Notes under the pieces: generated by a model
What the model was told of the DNA's origin: nothing
The model's input: the letters and a program-made list of their open reading frames with translations, nothing else
Databases searched by the model: none
DNA from: Victivallales bacterium
GTDB lineage: Bacteria > Verrucomicrobiota > Lentisphaeria > Oligosphaerales > Oligosphaeraceae
NCBI GenBank assembly: GCA_017431185.1
Contig: JAFRLP010000186.1
Coordinates: 1 to 11,395 of the forward strand
Length of the DNA: 11,395 bases
Direction: 5' to 3'
Position numbers and translations under genes: made by a program
Part shown: piece by piece, positions 8,101 to 11,395 of the stretch
Position numbering within the stretch: position 1 is the stretch's first letter
How the letters are laid out: each line of letters opens with the position of its first letter

Positions 8101-8295
8101 GCGCTTCTTCGCCGCCAGCGCCCTGATTTCGGCCATCAGCGTCTCGCCCAGCCGATAGTCCTCCGAGGACTCGGGCTCCACCTTTGCTACGGCGGCACGG
8201 AGGTCCTGGAAATGCCCCAGCCACGGCTTGCCCTCCGCCAGAACCGGCAGCAGGGAGGCCGACGCAACAACAGCCATCAATCGTAATGAGTTCAT
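5176..8295 (-). CDS. Secreted TIM-barrel-like glycoside hydrolase candidate with LamG-like C-terminus
   Basis: A 1039-residue protein starting MNSLRLMAVVASASLLPVLA, a clear signal peptide with likely cleavage after Ala20, so it is exported. Residues about 70-385 look like a TIM-barrel hydrolase: FESLSSAGRMWFTNHNY, GVNTFNVYAYGEN, FLCWGWLNIPKTREFI, AYIHSCGSISEY, then FEWDEYNEDSHFQP (about 348-361). That last block resembles the NEWxEGxxIEP region of GH71/GH99-like enzymes and offers Glu349, Asp351 and Glu352 as candidate acidic residues. The middle (about 400-870) is beta-rich with no family I recognise. Residues about 880-1035 look like a concanavalin A/LamG fold (CTVKFEFLPL, QWNTVVFRYD, NVTVELNG, HVQFFKGRLKSFEVI). 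I chose the ATG at 8295 for its strong GAGGAGGGGG site and because it starts exactly at the signal peptide. It is probably an endo-acting or binding enzyme; substrate unknown. Confidence 0.72.
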   Translation of the reverse strand: MNSLRLMAVVASASLLPVLAEGKPWLGHFQDLRAAVAKVEPESSEDYRLGETLMAEIRALAAKKRAAVPAPIISFESLSSAGRMWFTNHNYTDRQLFCSRDLWEGGPSQFQSASHRKTFEIFRQYGVNTFNVYAYGENFQRYLENLAKFQPGLKVIPTVTPPGMNGKLNPVNLKLVGESPFIYRLDGRPLFLCWGWLNIPKTREFIRELEALVGCPVAYIHSCGSISEYHDPFNAYIAGKGVAATVLLQWFDHLSELLECCAGIEYANRVTEADGRLCVRYYNEVIMPLFAAVCAQEQYNGRKLCGLEILTGYNNYRGRQRLSPDGTKTLFAYLNVARRFSLDILKCFEWDEYNEDSHFQPTVNKPMAYQRILKYWNDSNRRVPPTPNAGDDLSLPNLILSHVKQVVAGPDYELELLNVPDSDKAEPYTVQVDILDERGGTLHTETFAFDRAELREHTVRVPASVYIGADALVTRLVIRYGGRTRFVQEGLPFTVVRPTTLCDTTWYSTPLRNVLFPENSAVRFGQAKNPSGALPERVEVPVAAELAFGDALSSVEVVQNGRDTRFSYDPQDEFRQNDAERVNLILSFSHLEFLGPLKFEAEVKLANAPSALWYEYEKDPKYKYLNNVSVKHLEHSAGEGFRLGGGVSSWRNATVLSLKRAEFDGASFSISGRRTAGANAGEEFHWEIPLGRLSPAGVCSTVFADGFQVALEIPQRMDLLPLPVNGTTARFTATLHTGYPSGVYAVRAVSRTGKVWWSAPVTYRLPATGETQAVSVFHNQDGPYDLAVDSSRVPHVKYRFDPNIAGNVLTTSAGREFYGNLGGYDLVPTGYEGYHCSVYSIPYSFRLSGGKPYTLNQAGKQTADVGRLAVPQYETLADGAWCLNFTGQGEFIGFAPSVFPQRAGCTVKFEFLPLEVERDQVYFVHAEHAIAGFRLRTEDKRLAVDFHRRQAPGNDRENVKTFVTDLEPQEGQWNTVVFRYDLRNVTVELNGRQESFPCQGLSRWFAVAGFGGDGTKSKNGHVQFFKGRLKSFEVIHSAK

Positions 8296-8297
8296 TG

Positions 8298-8307
8298 CCC
8301 CCTCCTC
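8298..8307 (-). promoter_or_regulatory. Strong ribosome binding site overlapping the pseudopilin stop codon
   Basis: GAGGAGGGGG on the minus strand lies 2 nt before the ATG at 8295 (the GAGGAG core is 6 nt away) and shares bases with the TGA stop (8308-8306) of the pseudopilin gene. It sets the start of the large secreted protein and implies coupling of the two genes. Confidence 0.75.
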
Positions 8308-9088
8308 AATGCCTCGTGCCATCTACATACCAGGAGTCCAATTTGAGGTTTGAGCCGGTGGGGGCGTTGCCGATTTCGCCCATGTAGGGATTGGTCACCT
8401 CGGCGCGGTAGCCCTGGACATGCCCGTCCAGGTGGACGATGTTGCAGATGTGACCATGCCTGGGCATCGGGTGGCCCGTCTGCGAAGAACTGGGCATGCC
8501 CCAGCCAGAACCCTCCAGAACCTGGAAATACCCCTTGCGCGCATTCGCGTCCGTGGAGAGACGGCTGTCCATGATGCAGTAGAGACTGGAGGGGGATTTG
8601 GCGTACACCATATTGGCGTGCTTATCCGTCGCGCCCCCAGTCAACCCATTCCCCACCGTGCTTTTCTGGTAGGGCATCCCGTAGCCGATGAACCCGCCGA
8701 TCTTGGCAAAACCGCCGGGATTGCACCCGTTTATCATCGATGTCTGGTTGGATGGGAATTCCCTGGTGGACGGCTCCAGGAAACTCTGCCAGGTGATGTA
8801 GTCCAGCTGGCAAAGCAGCGAGCCCCAATTCAAGTCGGTTGTCCCCGTCTTCTCCAGACGGTTTCCGTCGTACTTTGGCATATACTCCTCATATTCGTCG
8901 TTGTAGAAGCGCAGCGCCAGTCCAATCTGCTTGAGGTTGTTGACGCAGGCAACCGCCCTGGCCTTCTCCCGCGCCTTGCTCAAGGCGGGCAGGAGCATGG
9001 AGGCAAGTATGGCGATTATGGCTATGACGACAAGCAATTCGATGAGCGTGAAGGCACGGGTACGATGAAGCATGATGAGTCTTTTCAT
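8306..9088 (-). CDS. Prepilin-type pseudopilin with H-X9-DG motif
   Basis: A 260-residue protein with a short basic leader, [12 protein letters not shown], followed by [20 protein letters not shown], the class III prepilin signal: Phe at +1, Glu17 at +5, then a hydrophobic helix. Position -1 is Ala instead of the usual Gly. After [27 protein letters not shown] the C-terminal globular part ends with a true H-X9-DG motif: His211, nine residues, Asp221-Gly222. Such proteins are processed by prepilin peptidase and belong to type II secretion or pilus-like systems; they are massively expanded in Victivallales and planctomycetes with no settled individual function. The start at 9088 has AGGAG 6 nt upstream. 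The frame extends to 9517 but that part only shadows the GH2 gene. It sits 34 bp after GH2 and 10 bp before the secreted enzyme, so it may help place or export that protein (inference). Confidence 0.9.
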   Translation of the reverse strand: MKRLIMLHRTRAFTLIELLVVIAIIAILASMLLPALSKAREKARAVACVNNLKQIGLALRFYNDEYEEYMPKYDGNRLEKTGTTDLNWGSLLCQLDYITWQSFLEPSTREFPSNQTSMINGCNPGGFAKIGGFIGYGMPYQKSTVGNGLTGGATDKHANMVYAKSPSSLYCIMDSRLSTDANARKGYFQVLEGSGWGMPSSSQTGHPMPRHGHICNIVHLDGHVQGYRAEVTNPYMGEIGNAPTGSNLKLDSWYVDGTRH

Positions 9089-9122
9089 TGCCAGCTCCTG
9101 ATTTGCGGTTGGGGGGATGCGG

Positions 9123-10745
9123 TCAGCGCTTTTTGGAAAAATCGGTGAACAGGCGGCGCACTGTGTCCCAGGCGAGCTTGGGGCGCCGGAATTCGTCCAG
9201 AAGCCCTTTGTTGTTGAATCCCCTGGCGCGTCCGAAGATTTCCTTGCCGGAGACGTATGACCTGGTGTCGGCGAAATGCCAGATGGAGATGCCCGCGCAG
9301 TCGTCGTTCTGGAGCACATACTCGCAGGCGGCGCCGAGCATCTCCGCCTGGTACTCCTCGGACCAGTAGGTTTTGAGCGGGTCGCGGAAGCCCAGCAGCG
9401 CCTCGGCGCCGATTTCCGTGATGAGGAGGGGCTTGTCCTTGGGCATGTTGGCGGAGAGTTCCGCCAGCCGGGGCTTGACACGCTCAACCGTGGAGATGCT
9501 GTCGTGGGAGGAGTCATACCAGCCAGGATAGGGATTCATGGCCACCACGTCAACCAAATCGGTGCAGACATCCTTCTCGTAGCGGTTGGAGGCGTAGGTT
9601 ATCAGGGTATGCGCGTCCAGCGAGCGGATTTTGTCGTACAGAGCCTTGATGACTTGTCTGGTCTCCTGAAGTTCACTCTGGTTCTCGTTCAGGAAACTGC
9701 GGATGACGATGCACGGATGGTTGAAATGCGCCAAGGTCAGTTTCTCCGCCTGCTCCAGCTGCGCGGCCAGGAACTCGGGGGAATGCAGTTTCGGGGCCCG
9801 GACGTCCCAGCCTAGCGTCTCCTCCCAGACCAGGAACCCCATGCGGTCGCACAGCTCCAAGAAGGGCCTGCGCTGCGCGTAGTGGCTTCCGCGGATGTAG
9901 TTGAATCCGGCGCTTTTCAGCATGCACAGGTCGGTGGCCATCAATTGCGGCGGCATGGCCGCGCCGACGGTGGGGTGGCTCTCGTGGCGGTTGACCCCCA
10001 GCAGTTTGATGGGCTCGCCGTTCAGCAGGAGCCTGCGTCCGTCAGCCTGCAACTGGCGCACGCCAAAGGCCTCCGTCACTTCATCGGTCGCGGTTTTCAG
10101 CGTCACGGCATGCAGATTGGGGGCGGAGGGGCTCCACAGGCGGTGGTTCGGCAGCGCCAGGCGCGTGTCGAGCCGCCCCCCCTGCAATTCCACGGTGCAT
10201 CGGAACCCCGTGTCGAAGCGCAGTTCGGCGGTGGTGGAGAGGGCCTCCGCCGTCTGCGCCTGGATGCGGAGCAGCCCTGTGCGCCAGTCTTCGGTGGAGA
10301 CCAGCAGACGGGAGATGTGGTTCTGCGGCAGCCTCGTCAGCGTCACGTCTCCGTAGATTCCGCCGTAGCCGAAGAAGTCAAAGTTCGGGTCGAAGTTGAA
10401 GTTGTAGCGGTTGTCCAGGACGACGGCGAGTTCGTGTTCGCCCTCCGTCCCTGCGTCAAAGACAAAGCGCTCCGGCAGGTATGGGTATTTCATCGTGCCG
10501 ATGCTCGCGCCGTCCCAGAACACCTCGGCGGCCAGTCCGCCTCCGTCGATGTCCAGGGCGACCAGTCCTCCCGCCCGGACTTGGCGTGCCAGCACGGCAA
10601 AGCCGCGCTGGCCGCAATGCGGCTCCAGCAAATCAAAGCAGCCAGGCACGGGCCTTACGCTTGACGTGTCAAACGGCGGCATTGGCCTCCTCTCGCCAAA
10701 GAAGCCAAAGCGCCATATTCCATTGAGATTTTCAACCTGTCTCAT
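9123..10745 (-). CDS. GH2 beta-glucuronidase-like enzyme
   Basis: A 540-residue GH2 enzyme. The N-terminal sugar-binding jelly roll starts [13 protein letters not shown] and runs to about 140 ([13 protein letters not shown]), followed by an immunoglobulin-like domain (about 142-228, ending [17 protein letters not shown]) and a TIM barrel (about 240-535). Visible catalytic features: VNRHESHP (251-258), [16 protein letters not shown] with acid/base Glu354 in the NEN motif, and ITEIGAE with nucleophile Glu444. The stretch [14 protein letters not shown] (510-523) aligns with the E. coli GusA region GNKKGIFTRDRKPK and keeps the Asn-x-Lys (Asn511, Lys513) that recognises the glucuronate carboxylate, so beta-glucuronidase is favoured over beta-galactosidase. 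No signal peptide: probably cytoplasmic. It is somewhat shorter than GusA (603). It is the first gene of the minus-strand operon, with AAAGAG before the ATG and a promoter-like element about 65 bp upstream. The GH2 call is secure, the exact sugar less so. Confidence 0.87.
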   Translation of the reverse strand: MRQVENLNGIWRFGFFGERRPMPPFDTSSVRPVPGCFDLLEPHCGQRGFAVLARQVRAGGLVALDIDGGGLAAEVFWDGASIGTMKYPYLPERFVFDAGTEGEHELAVVLDNRYNFNFDPNFDFFGYGGIYGDVTLTRLPQNHISRLLVSTEDWRTGLLRIQAQTAEALSTTAELRFDTGFRCTVELQGGRLDTRLALPNHRLWSPSAPNLHAVTLKTATDEVTEAFGVRQLQADGRRLLLNGEPIKLLGVNRHESHPTVGAAMPPQLMATDLCMLKSAGFNYIRGSHYAQRRPFLELCDRMGFLVWEETLGWDVRAPKLHSPEFLAAQLEQAEKLTLAHFNHPCIVIRSFLNENQSELQETRQVIKALYDKIRSLDAHTLITYASNRYEKDVCTDLVDVVAMNPYPGWYDSSHDSISTVERVKPRLAELSANMPKDKPLLITEIGAEALLGFRDPLKTYWSEEYQAEMLGAACEYVLQNDDCAGISIWHFADTRSYVSGKEIFGRARGFNNKGLLDEFRRPKLAWDTVRRLFTDFSKKR

Positions 10746-10785
10746 TTTTCTCTTTCGCTAAAGCAGACAAACACCAGCCACCGTC

Positions 10786-10813
10786 TTGACAATGCAAGTC
10801 CCATAGATAAATT
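10786..10813 (+). promoter_or_regulatory. Candidate promoter for the AraC-type regulator
   Basis: A perfect -35 TTGACA (10786-10791), a 16-bp spacer, and a -10-like TAAATT (10808-10813, four of six matches) face the regulator gene, giving a leader of about 55 nt. The -10 region overlaps the -10 of the divergent promoter. This is motif reading only. Confidence 0.4.
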
Positions 10814-10838
10814 ATAACCTGTTTTTTGAAAACGACAA
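10811..10838 (-). promoter_or_regulatory. Candidate promoter for the GH2-led operon
   Basis: On the minus strand a -35-like TTGTCG (10838-10833) is followed by a 16-bp spacer and a perfect TATAAT (10816-10811), about 65 bp before the GH2 start. Two TGAAAA direct repeats (10827-10832 and 10842-10847, 15 bp apart) lie over and beside the -35, a reasonable place for a regulator to bind, but the site assignment is a guess. Confidence 0.5.
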
Positions 10839-10875
10839 GAGTGAAAATCTAACAAAAAAAGGTAAAATTGTCACC

Positions 10876-11395
10876 ATGAAGACCTCGCGTATCCTGTGTT
10901 TCTACTTTGGGGGCGTGGAGTTCAACAAAAGGCTCTACGCCCGCAGCTGCGGGGACTTCATCCTGGTGCCGCCCGACACGGAGATATTCCGCACCGTCGA
11001 TTTCGGGGAGATTTTCTGGCCCGTCTCCGGCCAATGCAGTTTTCGGATGGAGGGCAGGGAGTGGACTGTACGACCTGGCTACCTCTGGTACTACCCGCCG
11101 GGCGCACACCATGAATACAACCCGCTCAACCCGTTCCACTACTGCTGGCTGGCGGTGGGCGGGACGGGCGCCGGCCCCTTCTTCGACCTGATGGGCATCG
11201 AACCCGGCATCAACCGCGCAGGCCTCTGCCCGCAGAGGCTCTTCCTGCAACTCGGCAACGAAATCAACAGCCGCACGCCCCAGGGACGCTATGCCTCGCT
11301 CAACACGACCTTCCGCATCGTCTCCCAGGTCAATTTCCTCTCCAGGACGGCCAAGGACAAGGAAGGCTCGCTGATGGAGGAGGCAAAGGCACTCA
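10876..11395 (+). CDS. AraC-family transcriptional regulator, N-terminal part (cut by window end)
   Basis: The open frame from the ATG at 10876 runs without a stop to the window edge, giving 173 residues (MKTSRILCFYFGGVEFNKR...). It has the shape of an AraC-type sugar-sensing cupin: a strand with WPVSGQCSFRMEGREWTVRP, then PGYLWYYPPGAHHEYNP (67-83), then FHYCWLAVGGTGAGPFFDLMG, typical of the arabinose-binding-like N-terminal domain. The helix-turn-helix half would lie beyond the window, so the family call rests on the sensor domain and the setting. AraC regulators encoded divergently from glycoside hydrolase operons usually activate those operons in response to a sugar ligand, and that is the likely role here. 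The ribosome site is weak (AAAGGT, 12 nt upstream). Overlapping strong frames on both strands inside this gene are shadows. Confidence 0.8.
   Translation, partial: MKTSRILCFYFGGVEFNKRLYARSCGDFILVPPDTEIFRTVDFGEIFWPVSGQCSFRMEGREWTVRPGYLWYYPPGAHHEYNPLNPFHYCWLAVGGTGAGPFFDLMGIEPGINRAGLCPQRLFLQLGNEINSRTPQGRYASLNTTFRIVSQVNFLSRTAKDKEGSLMEEAKAL

Noticed and set aside
6088..8286. A 732-codon open frame on the plus strand
   Set aside because: It lies wholly antisense to the secreted 1039-residue protein, has no recognisable domain, and is a common artefact of GC-rich coding DNA.
9089..9517. N-terminal extension of the pseudopilin frame to 9517
   Set aside because: The extra part is low-complexity S/T/P/R-rich sequence inside the GH2 gene, while the ATG at 9088 has a good ribosome site and starts at the prepilin leader.
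10896..11250. Other open frames on both strands over the regulator gene
   Set aside because: They overlap the AraC-type sensor domain frame starting at 10876, which alone shows family features, and have no domains of their own.

Overview
The window looks like a chromosomal segment from a Lentisphaerota/Victivallales-type bacterium (or a close PVC relative). The best clue is a pseudopilin with a [16 protein letters not shown]-terminus and a C-terminal H-X9-DG motif. This class is hugely expanded in Victivallis-like genomes and is often found beside AraC regulators and glycoside hydrolases. The DNA is GC-rich and most genes sit on the minus strand. The assignment is inference from gene content; no rRNA or marker gene is present.

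Layout from right to left, the direction of transcription. At the right edge an AraC-family regulator (10876 to the end, cut off) points right. A 130-bp divergent intergenic region with overlapping promoter-like elements separates it from a minus-strand carbohydrate operon: a cytoplasmic GH2 enzyme with the beta-glucuronidase NxK motif (9123-10745), a pseudopilin (8306-9088), a large secreted TIM-barrel-like protein with a LamG-like C-terminus (5176-8295), and a GH110 alpha-1,3-galactosidase-type beta-helix enzyme (3602-5170). Three of these junctions are very tight, and two have the Shine-Dalgarno sequence overlapping the previous stop codon. After a 160-bp gap come an SGNH sialate-O-acetylesterase-type enzyme (1483-3441) and a tightly coupled EamA/DMT transporter (548-1474).

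The leftmost 547 bases hold no convincing protein gene. They are far from featureless: three copies of a promoter-like composite element (GATTTGC, exactly 18 nt, TAWATTAA), all facing left, are followed by about 210 nt rich in short perfect hairpins. Three of those hairpins have GNRA tetraloops when read on the minus strand. This suggests an unrecognised structured RNA or a long regulatory leader for a gene beyond the left edge.

Working model (inference): the AraC regulator controls a locus that attacks an acetylated glycan containing alpha-galactose and uronic acid. The secreted 1039-residue protein and perhaps the pseudopilin act outside or at the envelope. GH110, GH2 and the esterase lack signal peptides and would finish imported oligosaccharides in the cytoplasm. 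The DMT protein would move a small product or related metabolite.
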